Assembly (NCBI RefSeq): GCF_014205015.1
Contig: NZ_JACHMO010000001.1
Span: 5,766,001-5,830,000, forward strand
Length of the DNA: 64,000 nt
Direction: 5' to 3'
Source: Saccharothrix ecbatanensis
GTDB lineage: Bacteria > Actinomycetota > Actinomycetes > Mycobacteriales > Pseudonocardiaceae
In this document: in pieces, positions 1 through 8,705 of the stretch
Layout: each line of letters starts with the position of its first letter
How positions within the stretch are numbered: the first letter of the stretch is position 1
The notes under the pieces: model-generated
What the model was told of the DNA's origin: nothing
Seen by the model: only the letters and a program-made list of their open reading frames with translations
The model's database searches: none
Translations under genes and position numbers: made by a program

Positions 1-628
1 GCCAGTTCGCCGCGCCGACGATGTTCGAGGCCAGCTCGCCGTTCGGGTAGACCCGCACGGCCCGGTACTCGGACCCGATGTCGGCGTACTTCTCCGTGAT
101 GACGGCGGCCTTGCCCGGATCGACGTTGTCGACCAGCTCGATGTACGTGGTGTCCTTGGACAGCTTGGCGAGGATGGTGTCCCGGTCGGTCTTCTGCCCG
201 TTGACCTCGCGGCCGAGCGTCTGCTCGATGAACCCCGCGATGGCCGCGACCCGGTCCTCGAAGCTGCCGATCTCCGGCTTGGCCTCCAGCTCCTCGGCCC
301 ACGTCTGGCGCATCAGCTGGGGCACGGCGTAGAGCGCCCGCGCCTCGACGCTGAACGCCAGCTGCTTGCCGTTGCGGTCGAGGATCGAGCCGCGCGCGGC
401 CGGGATGTCGATGGGCGTGGCGCGCTGCCGCTCGGCTCGCGCGGACAGCGCCTCCGCCTGGAAGCCCTGGACGTGCACGAGCTTGATGCCCGCGGCGACC
501 AGCGCGCCCACCAGCAGCAGCCGGCCGACCGTGAGGCGGACCCGGCTGTTGCCGCGCCGTCGTTTGGGGGCGGGCCCCCGGACGGACAACGGGCGTCGCA
601 CGGGCCTGCCCCGGCTGGGCCCCGGCAT
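1..628 (-). CDS. ftsI: Septal penicillin-binding protein FtsI (PBP3), N-terminal part
   Basis: Class B penicillin-binding protein that crosslinks septal peptidoglycan. Only the first 209 residues are present; the gene runs off the left edge, so the SxxK, SxN and KTG transpeptidase motifs are not visible. Seen: a basic Pro/Arg-rich cytoplasmic tail (residues 1-30), one membrane anchor (about 33-53), then the class B signature RGSILDRNG at about 79-87 and the stretch YRAVRVYPNGELASNIVG near the edge. The ATG at 628-626 shares one base with the TGA of the FtsL-like gene (TGATG), so translation is probably coupled. Place fourth in the order mraZ-rsmH-ftsL-ftsI is diagnostic for the start of the division and cell-wall cluster. 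Confidence 0.95.
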   Translation of the reverse strand, partial: MPGPSRGRPVRRPLSVRGPAPKRRRGNSRVRLTVGRLLLVGALVAAGIKLVHVQGFQAEALSARAERQRATPIDIPAARGSILDRNGKQLAFSVEARALYAVPQLMRQTWAEELEAKPEIGSFEDRVAAIAGFIEQTLGREVNGQKTDRDTILAKLSKDTTYIELVDNVDPGKAAVITEKYADIGSEYRAVRVYPNGELASNIVGAANW

Positions 629-1347
629 CACTGACCTCCTGGTACCGGCTGTCCCGCGGGATTCGGCCCGGCCTGCTCCGACCCGGCCGGCGGCTGGGTG
701 GCCTGGCCCTCGGGCGGTGAGACGGCTTGGCCCGCGGGCGGTGAGGCCGCCTGGTCGGGTGGCGTCTGCTGTTGGTTGCCTGGCTGGTTCTGCGCCGGCT
801 GGTTCTGGGCCGGCGCCTCGACCGGAGGCGCGGCGGACGCGGGCGGCGGTGGCGGCTCGACCGCGGACGGCTTGCCGTACACCTCGACCGTCCCGTCCGG
901 CAGCTTCCGCAACCTTGCCGGGTCGCCCGCCGGGAGCATCCCCAGCTTCGCCGCGGCCTCGGCCAGGTTCAGCGGCGACTCGGCCAGCGCGACCTCCTGC
1001 CGCAGCTGCTCGACCTGCCGGGCGAGCCGGGTCTCCTCGGCCCGCGCGTCCTGCAACCGGTACGAGTCCGCCGTCGCCTGGGTGGACAGCCACATGATCG
1101 CCGTGATGCCCACGCCGAGCACGACCATCACCATCACCACGAACGGCGCCTTGGGCGCCACCACGGGCTGACGGGTCACCGCCGGACCGCGTGCCGCCGA
1201 ACTGCGCTGCGCCCGCCGCGCGTAGGCGCGCTCCGCCGCCGGCGACCGGCGACGTTCCGCCGGCACGGCCTTCAGCGCGCGCTCACGGGGCTTGGCAGTC
1301 CGGGCCGGGGACGGCACACCGCCGCCGGCCCGTGCCGGTGCGGTCAT
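628..1347 (-). CDS. FtsL-like septum formation protein
   Basis: Bitopic divisome protein in the FtsL position between rsmH and ftsI. Layout (239 aa): a long basic cytoplasmic region (1-66), one transmembrane helix (about 68-88), a short extracytoplasmic coiled coil with regular Leu/Val heptads (about 95-125), the motif [12 protein letters not shown] (about 131-143) usual in FtsL/DivIC-type proteins, and a long Pro/Gln/Ala-rich C-terminal tail (164-239) unlike the compact FtsL of enterobacteria. By family knowledge it scaffolds the FtsQ-FtsB-FtsL complex that activates FtsW/FtsI; this is inferred from position and topology, since FtsL sequences diverge widely. Its ATG overlaps the rsmH stop as ATGA and its TGA overlaps the ftsI ATG. 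Confidence 0.85.
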   Translation of the reverse strand: MTAPARAGGGVPSPARTAKPRERALKAVPAERRRSPAAERAYARRAQRSSAARGPAVTRQPVVAPKAPFVVMVMVVLGVGITAIMWLSTQATADSYRLQDARAEETRLARQVEQLRQEVALAESPLNLAEAAAKLGMLPAGDPARLRKLPDGTVEVYGKPSAVEPPPPPASAAPPVEAPAQNQPAQNQPGNQQQTPPDQAASPPAGQAVSPPEGQATQPPAGSEQAGPNPAGQPVPGGQ

Positions 1348-2291
1348 GTCGCCTCCCGGATGCGTTCCGCCGCCCTCAGCCTCACCGAGGCGGCCCTGGG
1401 GTTGTCCGCGATCTCCTGCTCGTTCGCCTGCTCGGCGCCCCTGGTCACCAACCGCAGCTGCGGTCCGTGGCCGGGCAACTCGACCGGCAGGTCCTGCGGC
1501 GACGTGGACGTGGCCAACGCGGTGAACGCCCGCTTGACCATCCGGTCCTCCAGCGACTGGTAGGCCTCCACGACGATCCGCCCGCCCACGGCCAGCACCG
1601 ACAACGCGGCGGGCAGCGCCTGTCGCAGCGACTCCAGCTCTTCGTTCACCTCGATGCGCAACGCCTGGAACGTCCGCTTCGCCGGGTGCCCGCCCGTCCG
1701 CCTGGTCGCCGCCGGCACCACGTCGTACAGCAGCTCAACCAGCCGACCGCTGGTCGTGAACGGCTCGCGCTCGCGTTCCCGCACCACCGCGCCGGCGATC
1801 TTGCGGGCGAACCGCTCCTCGCCGTAGTCGCGCAGGATCCTGGTCAACTCGTTGACCGGGTACGTGTTCAGCACGTCGGCCGCCGTCATCCCGGTGCCCG
1901 CGCTCATCCGCATGTCCAGCGGCGAGTCCTTGGAGTACGCGAACCCGCGCTCCTCGGCGTCCAGCTGGAGCGAGGACACGCCGAGGTCCATCAGGATCCC
2001 GTCGACCTTCGCGCCGCCGACCGCGTCCGCGATCCCGTCGTAGGTGGTCTGCACGAACTCCACGCGATCACCGAACGGGGCCAGCCGTCGCCGCGACAGC
2101 TCGATCGCCTGCGGATCACGGTCCAGCCCGATCAGGCGCACCCGCGGGTGCGCTTGGAGAACAGCCTCGGAGTGCCCGCCCAGACCGAGCGTGCAGTCCA
2201 CGAACACGGCGTCCCGATCGGCCAACGCGGGGGCCAGCAGATCGAGGACGCGGCCGAGCAGCACCGGCACGTGCCGCGCTGGCTCCACCAT
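1344..2291 (-). CDS. rsmH: 16S rRNA (cytosine(1402)-N(4))-methyltransferase RsmH (MraW)
   Basis: SAM-dependent methyltransferase that adds the N4-methyl group to C1402 of 16S rRNA in the small-subunit P site. The protein has the family's usual length (315 aa). Seen: the opening [13 protein letters not shown], the SAM motif [15 protein letters not shown] (31-45), and the family block [11 protein letters not shown] (about 100-110) followed by [16 protein letters not shown]. Start ATG 2291 has a strong Shine-Dalgarno (GGGAGGGG). It lies 168 bp downstream of mraZ and its stop overlaps the FtsL-like start by four bases, so it belongs to the mraZ operon. Confidence 0.97.
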   Translation of the reverse strand: MVEPARHVPVLLGRVLDLLAPALADRDAVFVDCTLGLGGHSEAVLQAHPRVRLIGLDRDPQAIELSRRRLAPFGDRVEFVQTTYDGIADAVGGAKVDGILMDLGVSSLQLDAEERGFAYSKDSPLDMRMSAGTGMTAADVLNTYPVNELTRILRDYGEERFARKIAGAVVREREREPFTTSGRLVELLYDVVPAATRRTGGHPAKRTFQALRIEVNEELESLRQALPAALSVLAVGGRIVVEAYQSLEDRMVKRAFTALATSTSPQDLPVELPGHGPQLRLVTRGAEQANEQEIADNPRAASVRLRAAERIREAT

Positions 2292-2459
2292 GTCCCCTCC
2301 CTGGATGGTCCCCCCTCACAAGACAAAAAGTTCGGGTGTCGTCAGGTCCCCGCCCGCCCGTCAGACCTGGCGCCGGGGAAGGTGCGCCAGGGCCGAAAGC
2401 CGAGCGGACCGAGGCCTCACGGCACCCGAAACCTCGAAACAACGGCCGGTCAAGCCGGT

Positions 2460-2891
2460 CTAGAACACGCCGGGCAGCACCTCCTCGCGGGCGGTCGCGT
2501 AGCTGTCCTCGTGCTCGTCGAGGTAGGTCTGCCACGCCTGCGCGTCCCAGATCTCCAGCCGGTTGATCGCGCCGATGACCACGCACTCCTTGGTCAGCCC
2601 CGCGTAGCGGCGCAGCTCCGGTGCGATGGACACCCGGCCCTGGCCGTCCGGCCGCTGCTCGTCGGTCCCCGCGAACAAATAGCGCTGGTAGGCGCGGACC
2701 GCCTCATTCGTGAAAGGTGCGTCCGCGACCTTGCGCGCCATCTGCTCGAACTCGGCCCGAGGGAACACGTAGAGGCAGTGGTCCTGGCCCTTGGTGACCA
2801 TGAGACCCCCCGCTAGCGCGTCCCGGAACTTCGCAGGCAGCGTCAGTCGGCCCTTGTCGTCCAGCCTCGGGTAGTGAGTGCCCAGGAACAC
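2460..2891 (-). CDS. mraZ: Transcriptional regulator MraZ
   Basis: DNA-binding regulator of the division and cell-wall cluster, usually a repressor of its own operon. The 143-aa product has the two AbrB-like half domains of the family: [15 protein letters not shown] (10-24) and [18 protein letters not shown] (81-98). I start it at GTG 2891 ([14 protein letters not shown]), the conserved MraZ N-terminus, with GGGAGG eight bases upstream; the longer in-frame reading to 3011 would add a 40-residue non-family extension and run through the promoter. Four TGGNN boxes at 10-bp spacing lie 58-92 bp upstream and overlap the promoter, which suggests autoregulation. Confidence 0.95.
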   Translation of the reverse strand: MFLGTHYPRLDDKGRLTLPAKFRDALAGGLMVTKGQDHCLYVFPRAEFEQMARKVADAPFTNEAVRAYQRYLFAGTDEQRPDGQGRVSIAPELRRYAGLTKECVVIGAINRLEIWDAQAWQTYLDEHEDSYATAREEVLPGVF

Positions 2892-2948
2892 GGCAACCAC
2901 CTCCCGATGCCGGAACGGACTTCCGACCGGCAGTGGAGCCCCCGTCTG

Positions 2949-2983
2949 CCCCACCGGCCGCCACAGTACCCCACTTTTCACCA
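2949..2983 (-). promoter_or_regulatory. MraZ-binding box array (mraZ operator)
   Basis: On the minus strand four boxes TGGTG, TGGGG, TGGCG and TGGGG follow one another with exactly five bases between them (10-bp period). This is the geometry of known MraZ-binding repeats (TGGGN direct repeats separated by 5 nt). The array covers the spacer and -10 of the mraZ promoter, as expected for repression by occlusion. Confidence 0.85.
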
Positions 2984-2990
2984 CAGTCAA
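2963..2990 (-). promoter_or_regulatory. mraZ promoter
   Basis: On the minus strand TTGACT (2990-2985) and TACTGT (2968-2963) are 16 bp apart, a good vegetative sigma-type promoter reading into mraZ, with the MraZ boxes laid over it. Confidence 0.75.
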
Positions 2991-3170
2991 CGCTGAAACG
3001 GGTGGTTGCACGCCGAGGCGTGAAGCGTTTACGCAGGTAGAGCGAAGATGGCCGACGTGGAGCGTGGTGGGGGACGACGGCCGTGACCACCGCCGCGGGT
3101 GAGCCGATCACGGCTGAACTCCACTCGGATGGCGCAGCGAAATCGGGCAAAACCGGTTCAGGCGACACGA

Positions 3171-3196
3171 TGGTGGGGAATGGTGGTGAAGTGGGG
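3171..3196 (+). promoter_or_regulatory. Second MraZ-box-like direct repeat array facing moxR
   Basis: Three consecutive 10-bp units TGGTGGGGAA, TGGTGGTGAA, GTGGGGTGAA read rightward, about 150-180 bp upstream of moxR. They resemble the MraZ boxes of the opposite strand, except that the third unit is shifted by one base. MraZ binding is inferred only. Confidence 0.45.
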
Positions 3197-3349
3197 TGAA
3201 CCGGCCGGGCCCACGGGCCGTGGAACCCGTGAGCACCGAACTGTTCAATGCTTGTGGGGCGCTTTGCCCTGGTTTGACACACTGCGTGAAACGCTCACCG
3301 CCACCGCGAACCGGTCGCGGTAGGGCCGCGCCCCGCTCCAGGAGGTCGA

Positions 3350-4477
3350 GTGACTCCGAGTACACAGCCAGCCGCGCTGCCAGAACACTCCTACGGAGGC
3401 GCGCCCGCGGCCGAACAGGTGCACAACAACCAGCATGTCAACGCTGTCACCAACAGCACCGTGCCGGGCAGGCCCGACGAAGCGCTCGCCGAGCTCCACG
3501 CCGTGGTCGGGCGGATCGCCGCGAACGTCGAAAAGGTCATCGTCGGCAAGCCGGACGTGGTGCGGGTCGCGCTCGTCACATTGCTGGCCGAAGGCCACCT
3601 CCTGGTCGAGGACGTGCCGGGCGTCGGCAAGACCTCGCTGGCGAAGGCGTTGGCCCGGTCGATCGACTGCACGGTGAGCCGCATCCAGTTCACCCCCGAC
3701 CTACTGCCCAGCGACATCACCGGTGTGTCGATCTACAACCGGCAGGACAACGACTTCGAGTTCCGCCCCGGCCCGGTGTTCGCGAACATCGTGGTGGGCG
3801 ACGAGATCAACCGCGCCTCGCCGAAGACGCAGTCGGCGCTGCTGGAGTGCATGGAAGAGCACCAGGTGACCGTCGACGGGCAGACCTACCCGCTCGGCGC
3901 GCCGTTCATGGTGATCGCCACCCAGAACCCGATCGAGATGGAGGGCACCTACGCCCTGCCCGAGGCCCAGCGCGACCGGTTCACGTCGCGGGTCTCCATC
4001 GGCTACCCGGACCCGGCGGCCGAGCTGGCGATGGTGGACGAGCACGCGGGCCACGACCCGATGGCCGACCTGCGCCCGGTGTCCGACGCGGAGATGGTGC
4101 TGAAGCTGGTGCACGTGGTCCGCCGGGTGCACCTGTCGCCGGAGATCCGCCGGTACGCGGTGGAGCTCGTCGGCGCCACCCGTCGGCTGCCGGAGCTGCG
4201 GCTGGGCGCGTCGCCGCGCGCCACGCTGCACCTGGTGCGGGCGGCCAGGGCGCAGGCCGCGTTGGCCGGTCGTGACTTCGTGGTGCCGGACGACGTCCAC
4301 GCGGTTGCCGTGCCGGTGCTCGCGCACCGCCTCGTGCTGACCGCGGAGGCGCAGGCCGCCCGCCGGTCGGCCACCGACCTGGTGCGCAACCTGCTCCAGC
4401 GGGTGCCGGTGCCGCACGCGGCGCTCGACCCGACCGCGCAGTTCCTGCACAACGTCAACCCGAACAACCACCGCTGA
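3350..4477 (+). CDS. MoxR family AAA+ ATPase
   Basis: Cytoplasmic AAA+ chaperone-like ATPase of the MoxR class (375 aa). Seen: an unusual polar 40-residue N-terminal extension, Walker A GVGKTS (91-96) in the context LLVEDVPGVGKTSLAKAL, Walker B IVVGDEINRA (147-156), the sensor block ATQNPIEMEGTYALPEAQRDRF (about 180-201, given here as family hallmark) and a C-terminal lid domain. Start GTG 3350 is preceded by AGGAGG. It heads a tight three-gene operon (next start 2 bp after its stop) with a DUF58 protein and a membrane transglutaminase; this trio is common in actinobacteria, where MoxR is thought to help assemble or activate the VWA/DUF58 partner. The substrate is unknown. Confidence 0.93.
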   Translation: MTPSTQPAALPEHSYGGAPAAEQVHNNQHVNAVTNSTVPGRPDEALAELHAVVGRIAANVEKVIVGKPDVVRVALVTLLAEGHLLVEDVPGVGKTSLAKALARSIDCTVSRIQFTPDLLPSDITGVSIYNRQDNDFEFRPGPVFANIVVGDEINRASPKTQSALLECMEEHQVTVDGQTYPLGAPFMVIATQNPIEMEGTYALPEAQRDRFTSRVSIGYPDPAAELAMVDEHAGHDPMADLRPVSDAEMVLKLVHVVRRVHLSPEIRRYAVELVGATRRLPELRLGASPRATLHLVRAARAQAALAGRDFVVPDDVHAVAVPVLAHRLVLTAEAQAARRSATDLVRNLLQRVPVPHAALDPTAQFLHNVNPNNHR

Positions 4478-4478
4478 C

Positions 4479-5744
4479 ATGCGCGGAGCCCTGTCCGGGC
4501 TGACCACCCGGGGTCGGTGCCTGTTGGCCGCGGGGTTCGCGGCCGGTTTGTGCGCGATCGTGCTGAACGAGCGCGACCTCCTGCGCGTGTCGGCGTTCGT
4601 GGTCGCCTTGCCGCTGCTGGCGGCGTGGTTGGCGCAGCGGGCCCGGATCGGCCTGCACGCGAACCGCATGATGCACCCGAACCGGGTCCAGGTCGGTTCG
4701 GCCACGGACGTGCGCGTGGAGCTGCGCAGCGCCGGCCGGCTGCCGACCGGTGGGCTGCTGCTGGAGGACGCGGTGCCGTACGCGCTGGGCGCACGCCCGC
4801 GGTTCGTGGTGGAACGGCTGCCGCGCAACATCGTGACCGTGCTGCGGTACCCGCTCAAGCCGGTGATGCGGGGCGTGCAGCAGGTCGGTCCGCTGATGGC
4901 CCGGATCACGGATCCGTTCGGCCTGGCCGAGTTCGACCGCGAGATGGCGGGCCGCAGCCGGCTGGTCGTGGTGCCGCGGGTCGTGCAGCTGACCGGTCTG
5001 CCGAGCGGTTCGGGCATGGGCTCGGGTGACGACGGCTCGATCCGGCTGCGTGCCGGGCAGGGTGAGGACGACGCGGTGGTGCGCCCGTACCGGCACGGCG
5101 ACGACCTGCGGAAGGTGCACTGGCGCTCGACCGCGCGGCGGGACGACCTGATGGTGCGCGTCGAGGAACGGCCGTGGCGCGGCGGGACGACCGTGCTCCT
5201 GGACCACCGGCTGGTCGCGCACCGGGGCAGCGGTCCCGGCGCGAGCCTGGAGTGGGCGGTGTCGCTGGCCGGGTCGATCTGCCTGCACCTGCACAAGTAC
5301 GGCCACCGGGTGCGGTTGGTCGGCGACGACGGACGGGTGTTGGCGGGCGGGCAGGGCGACAGCGGGTACAGCGACTCGGTGGTGCTGGACGCGCTGGCCG
5401 CGTTGCCGCCGTCGCACCGCCGTGAGCCGGCCGCCGGTATCGATCCCGGCGCGGGCCAGGAGGTCGTCGCGATCCTCGGCGGCAGCACGCCCGCGGTGGT
5501 GGACGCGCTGGTGCGCAACCGGCCGCGCGGTATGCGGAGTCTCGCGGTGGTGATGGACGTCCGGGCGTGGGCGTCCGCGTCGGAGGACCCGGCGCCCGAC
5601 CCGGCCGACGCCGAGCGGTTGTTGAGCGGCGCGGGGTGGGGCGTGGTCGTGGCGCGGCCGACGACGCCGATGGACCAGGTCTGGCAGCAGCTGTGCCACA
5701 GCGCGGGCAACCGCGGGCCCGTGGTGCGCACGGAGGTGGGCTAG
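4479..5744 (+). CDS. DUF58 domain-containing membrane protein
   Basis: 421-aa protein with two N-terminal transmembrane helices (about 15-35 and 38-54), an extracytoplasmic or peripheral beta-rich middle, and a DUF58 block RPYRHGDDLRKVHW with the following STARRDDLMVR (about 201-228), which is the family signature. The C-terminal third resembles a degenerate von Willebrand A fold. It starts one base after the moxR stop and is followed directly by the transglutaminase gene (TAG immediately before GTG). MoxR-DUF58 pairs are genetically linked across bacteria; the molecular role is not established and I infer only a joint envelope function. Confidence 0.88.
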   Translation: MRGALSGLTTRGRCLLAAGFAAGLCAIVLNERDLLRVSAFVVALPLLAAWLAQRARIGLHANRMMHPNRVQVGSATDVRVELRSAGRLPTGGLLLEDAVPYALGARPRFVVERLPRNIVTVLRYPLKPVMRGVQQVGPLMARITDPFGLAEFDREMAGRSRLVVVPRVVQLTGLPSGSGMGSGDDGSIRLRAGQGEDDAVVRPYRHGDDLRKVHWRSTARRDDLMVRVEERPWRGGTTVLLDHRLVAHRGSGPGASLEWAVSLAGSICLHLHKYGHRVRLVGDDGRVLAGGQGDSGYSDSVVLDALAALPPSHRREPAAGIDPGAGQEVVAILGGSTPAVVDALVRNRPRGMRSLAVVMDVRAWASASEDPAPDPADAERLLSGAGWGVVVARPTTPMDQVWQQLCHSAGNRGPVVRTEVG

Positions 5745-8240
5745 GTGACCGGCAGAACGGCTGCTCCGCAGGACAGGGTGGTGAGCGTGACGCCGGCGGT
5801 GGCCGGTCTGGCCACGCTGTGCGCGGCCACGGCGCTGTCGGGCGTGATCTCCGGCGGGCTGTGGCTGGTGTACCTGGCCGTGGCGATCACCGTGATCGGC
5901 GGGGCGGGCGTGCTGCTGCGCTCGACCCGGTTGCCCGCGCCGGTGGTGGGGCTCGGTCAGCTGCTGGCGCTGACGTCCGTGCTGGTGACGATCTTCACCC
6001 GCAGCGGTGTGCTGGTCGTGCTGCCGGGGCCGCAGTCGCTGACGGACCTGGTGGCGAAGCTCGGCGAGGCGATGGTCGAGGTGCAGACCGGTGTGCCGCC
6101 GGTGCCGGACAGCGAGGCCATGCGCTGCCTGGTGATGGTGGCGATCGGGCTGGTCGCGATCCTGGTGGACACCCTGGCGGTCGGCCTCAAGGCGCCCGCC
6201 GCGTCAGGGCTGGTGCTGCTGTGCGTGTTCGCGGTGCCGGCGTCGCTGGCCGACGAGATGCTGCCGGCGTGGACGTTCGTGGTCGGTGTGGGGGCGTTCG
6301 CGCTGCTGCTGGCCGTGGACGGACAGCACAAGCACGAGGCGTGGCGAGGGAAGCTGCCCGGCAGTGGGCAGAGCGGAGCGGGTCCGGCGGCGTCCGCGGT
6401 GGCAGGGCTGGCCGCGGTGATCGCGCTGGTCGCGGGGTCGAGCATGGCGTTCGTCGGCACGGTCGGGCGGCTGCCCGGCACCGGCGACCAGATCGGCGGC
6501 GGCTCCGGCGGTCTGGGCATCGACCCGATGACCGAGCTTCGCGGCATGCTCAACCAGGGCGCGCCGCGGGAGCTGTTCCGGGTCCGCGACCTGCCGACCT
6601 CGGCGTACCTGCGGGCGATGACGCTGCGCCAGTACGTGCCGGACAAGGGCTGGCAGCTCGGCGGGAACATGCCGGAGGGCGTGCCCGCGAGCGATGGTCC
6701 GCTGCCCGGACAGCCCGGCGACCAGGGTGACGGCGAGGTCGTCAACGTCAAGATCGAGCCGGTGAACTGGGTGGACAACTGGCTGCCGGTCTACGGCCGG
6801 CCGCGCGGCATCCAGGAGGTCGACGACAACTGGCGGTACGACCCGGTGCGCGGCATGGTCTACAGCGTCCGGGCGCGCAAGTCCGGCGAGTACACGCTGG
6901 AGACGGTGCTGGAGACGCCGTCGGCCGACACGCTGCGGCGGACGAGCGGCCAGGTGGACGTCGACGACGAGTACCTGGAGGCGCCGGGCGTCGAGAGCCG
7001 GGTGGCGGACCTGGCGCAGCAGATCGTCTCCGGGCACGACAACCAGTTCGACCAGGCGACCGCGTTGTACCGGTACTTCACCGACGGCACGCAGGGCTTC
7101 ACGTACACGACGCAGACGTCGGACACGAACACGTCCTCGGACGCGTTGGCGGACTTCGTGCTCACGGGCAAGAAGGGGTTCTGCGAGCAGTACGCGTCGG
7201 CCATGGCGATCATGGCGCGGTCGGTCGGCATGGCGTCGCGGGTGGCGCTGGGCTTCACCGCCGGGTTCCCCGTCGGCGACTACCAGACGATCACCTCGCA
7301 GGACGCGCACGCGTGGGTGGAGATCTACTTCCCCGGCTACGGCTGGATGGTCTTCGACCCGACGCCGCTGTCCGACGGGCGGGGCGTCACGCCGCCGTAC
7401 ATCTCCGGCCTGAGCCCCGACGACGAGGAAGACGGCTCCACCGCGGGTGCGACGACGACCACGACCACGACGGTGGCGCCGGGTACCAGCAACTCCGCTT
7501 CGGCCGTGCCGGGTGCGCAGAACGAAGACGGGACGGGCCAGGCAGACGAGCCGACGCCGACGTGGCACCTGGCGACGTTGATCGTGGCGTTCGTGATTGC
7601 GCTGCTGGTGACGGCGCCGGTGCTGTTCGGCGGGTCGTCGCGGGCCGGTCCGGCACGACCCGACCGGCCGGATCGGCAGGTGTTGCCGGGGCAGGCGGTG
7701 TGGCTGAGGCAGGCGCCGTGGGTGCGGCGCGCGGCGTTGGTGACGGCCGTGGTGGCCTGGGTGCTGGTGTCGGGGCTGGTGGTGGCGTTGGTGTCGTGGC
7801 CGTTGGCCGTGGTGCTGGTGCTGTTGGCGGCGGCAGCCGCGCCGGCGACCGTGCGCGTGTGGCGGCGGCGGGAGCGGTTGCGGGCGGTGGCCGGGTTGGG
7901 GCCGGACGCGGCGGGCGCGGCGTGGCAGGAGCTGATCGCGGAGTCGGTGGACCGGGGTACCCGGGTGCCGGTGACCGAGACCGTGCGGGTGGCCGCGCGG
8001 CGGTTGGTGCGGGTGCACAACCTGGATGAGCAGGGTCGGAACGGGCTGCGTGCGGTCGTGGGCGCGGTGGAGCGGTCGTGGTACAGCGCTCAGGCGGCGG
8101 CGGATCCGTCGCTGCCCGGTGCGGTGGACAGCGTGCGGCAGAGCCTGAACCGAAACGCGCCGCTGGCGTTGAAGGCGAAGTTCCTGCCCCGGTCGGTGCT
8201 CCAGCCGAAGCCTCCGGCCGATACCGACCAGCAGGATTGA
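5745..8240 (+). CDS. Multi-pass membrane protein with transglutaminase-like domain (DUF3488/TgpA type)
   Basis: 831-aa membrane protein. Seen: several N-terminal transmembrane helices (first ~200 residues), a large extracytoplasmic region with a transglutaminase-like cysteine protease fold, and further hydrophobic helices after residue 600 ending in a C-terminal cytosolic part. The catalytic triad is visible as Cys480 (KKGFCEQYASAMA), His522 (DAHAWVEIYF) and Asp538 (MVFDPTPLS). A Thr-rich linker follows the domain (about 566-580). Start GTG 5745 abuts the DUF58 stop. Known relatives (TgpA of Pseudomonas) are essential periplasmic transglutaminase-like enzymes of unknown substrate; the triad is intact, so an active enzyme is likely here. 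Confidence 0.9.
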   Translation: MTGRTAAPQDRVVSVTPAVAGLATLCAATALSGVISGGLWLVYLAVAITVIGGAGVLLRSTRLPAPVVGLGQLLALTSVLVTIFTRSGVLVVLPGPQSLTDLVAKLGEAMVEVQTGVPPVPDSEAMRCLVMVAIGLVAILVDTLAVGLKAPAASGLVLLCVFAVPASLADEMLPAWTFVVGVGAFALLLAVDGQHKHEAWRGKLPGSGQSGAGPAASAVAGLAAVIALVAGSSMAFVGTVGRLPGTGDQIGGGSGGLGIDPMTELRGMLNQGAPRELFRVRDLPTSAYLRAMTLRQYVPDKGWQLGGNMPEGVPASDGPLPGQPGDQGDGEVVNVKIEPVNWVDNWLPVYGRPRGIQEVDDNWRYDPVRGMVYSVRARKSGEYTLETVLETPSADTLRRTSGQVDVDDEYLEAPGVESRVADLAQQIVSGHDNQFDQATALYRYFTDGTQGFTYTTQTSDTNTSSDALADFVLTGKKGFCEQYASAMAIMARSVGMASRVALGFTAGFPVGDYQTITSQDAHAWVEIYFPGYGWMVFDPTPLSDGRGVTPPYISGLSPDDEEDGSTAGATTTTTTTVAPGTSNSASAVPGAQNEDGTGQADEPTPTWHLATLIVAFVIALLVTAPVLFGGSSRAGPARPDRPDRQVLPGQAVWLRQAPWVRRAALVTAVVAWVLVSGLVVALVSWPLAVVLVLLAAAAAPATVRVWRRRERLRAVAGLGPDAAGAAWQELIAESVDRGTRVPVTETVRVAARRLVRVHNLDEQGRNGLRAVVGAVERSWYSAQAAADPSLPGAVDSVRQSLNRNAPLALKAKFLPRSVLQPKPPADTDQQD

Positions 8241-8261
8241 GCGCCCCGGTCTACGCCGGGT

Positions 8262-8311
8262 AGTGCGGTGATGGTGCGGTAGTGCGGTAGTGCGGTAGTG
8301 CGGTAGTGCGG
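8262..8311 (+). repeat. 8-bp tandem repeat AGTGCGGT
   Basis: AGTGCGGT occurs at 8262, then after a 10-bp interruption four times in a row from 8281 (the last lacks its final base). It starts 21 bases after the transglutaminase stop and its last copy forms one arm of the terminator hairpin. Confidence 0.85.
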
Positions 8312-8335
8312 ACTCAGGAGTGGGCCCGCACTACC
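8302..8335 (+). terminator. Terminator hairpin of the moxR operon
   Basis: GGTAGTGCGG (8302-8311) pairs perfectly with CCGCACTACC (8326-8335) around a 14-nt loop, just downstream of the transglutaminase gene. No U-tract follows, as is usual in actinobacteria. Confidence 0.55.
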
Positions 8336-8439
8336 GGGCACGCCGGGCCTGGCCACGCCAGCACGCCGGGGGGCACTGGACCGCAGGACTGAGCCGACCC
8401 TTGCTGCCGCACAACTGGCCCGCTCAACCGGCCAGGCAC

Positions 8440-8612
8440 AACCAGAACCAGCCCCGCACGACCGGCGCACGCAACCGCCTCACGCAACCGGCCCGCTCAA
8501 CCTGTCCCGCACGACCAGCCCCGCGCTGCTAGACCCGCGCGAGCGGCCCCACACGACCCGCCCCGCACGACCGGCCCCGCACTGCTAGACCCGCACGACT
8601 GGCCCGCAAGCC
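8440..8612. repeat. Degenerate 15-17 bp GC-rich direct repeats
   Basis: Imperfect copies of CCCGCACGACCGGC recur through the stretch; the longer unit GCTGCTAGACCCGC / ACTGCTAGACCCGC occurs twice, 56 bp apart. No coding reading makes sense. Confidence 0.6.
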
Positions 8613-8640
8613 TCGGCCCCATCGGCTCCTGGACAGAAAC

Positions 8641-8679
8641 GCACGGCCCGCCCCGGTGGTTGCGGGGCGGGCCGTGTGC
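8641..8679 (-). terminator. Terminator of the DUF3040 gene
   Basis: CACGGCCCGCCCC (8642-8654) pairs with GGGGCGGGCCGTG (8664-8676) and the stem extends with a small bulge into GC/GTGC flanks. It lies 27 bases beyond the stop of the leftward DUF3040 gene. Confidence 0.75.
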
Positions 8680-8705
8680 GTTGTTCGGTTGGGCTGTCGC
8701 GCGGA

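Larger units (their letters stand above)
2892..3349. other. Divergent intergenic region mraZ / moxR
   Basis: No gene is supported in these 458 bases. They hold the mraZ promoter and MraZ boxes (2949-2990, leftward) and a second, rightward array of similar 10-bp repeats (3171-3196). A TTGACA hexamer at 3274-3279 could be a -35 for moxR, but no good -10 follows it at normal spacing. Confidence 0.7.
8241..8705. other. Intergenic region with terminators and degenerate repeats
   Basis: No gene is supported. The region holds an 8-bp tandem array that is part of the rightward terminator (8262-8335), a long stretch of imperfect GCACGACCGGCCC-like repeats (about 8440-8612) and a strong leftward terminator (8641-8679). 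Confidence 0.7.

Noticed and set aside
2460..3011. 183-codon version of mraZ
   Set aside because: The extra 40 residues are not family-like and would have to be read from the promoter and operator; the start at 2891 has a good ribosome-binding site.
8320..8640. Small plus-strand genes in the repeat region after the transglutaminase gene
   Set aside because: The readings come from repeats, lack ribosome-binding sites and show no codon bias.
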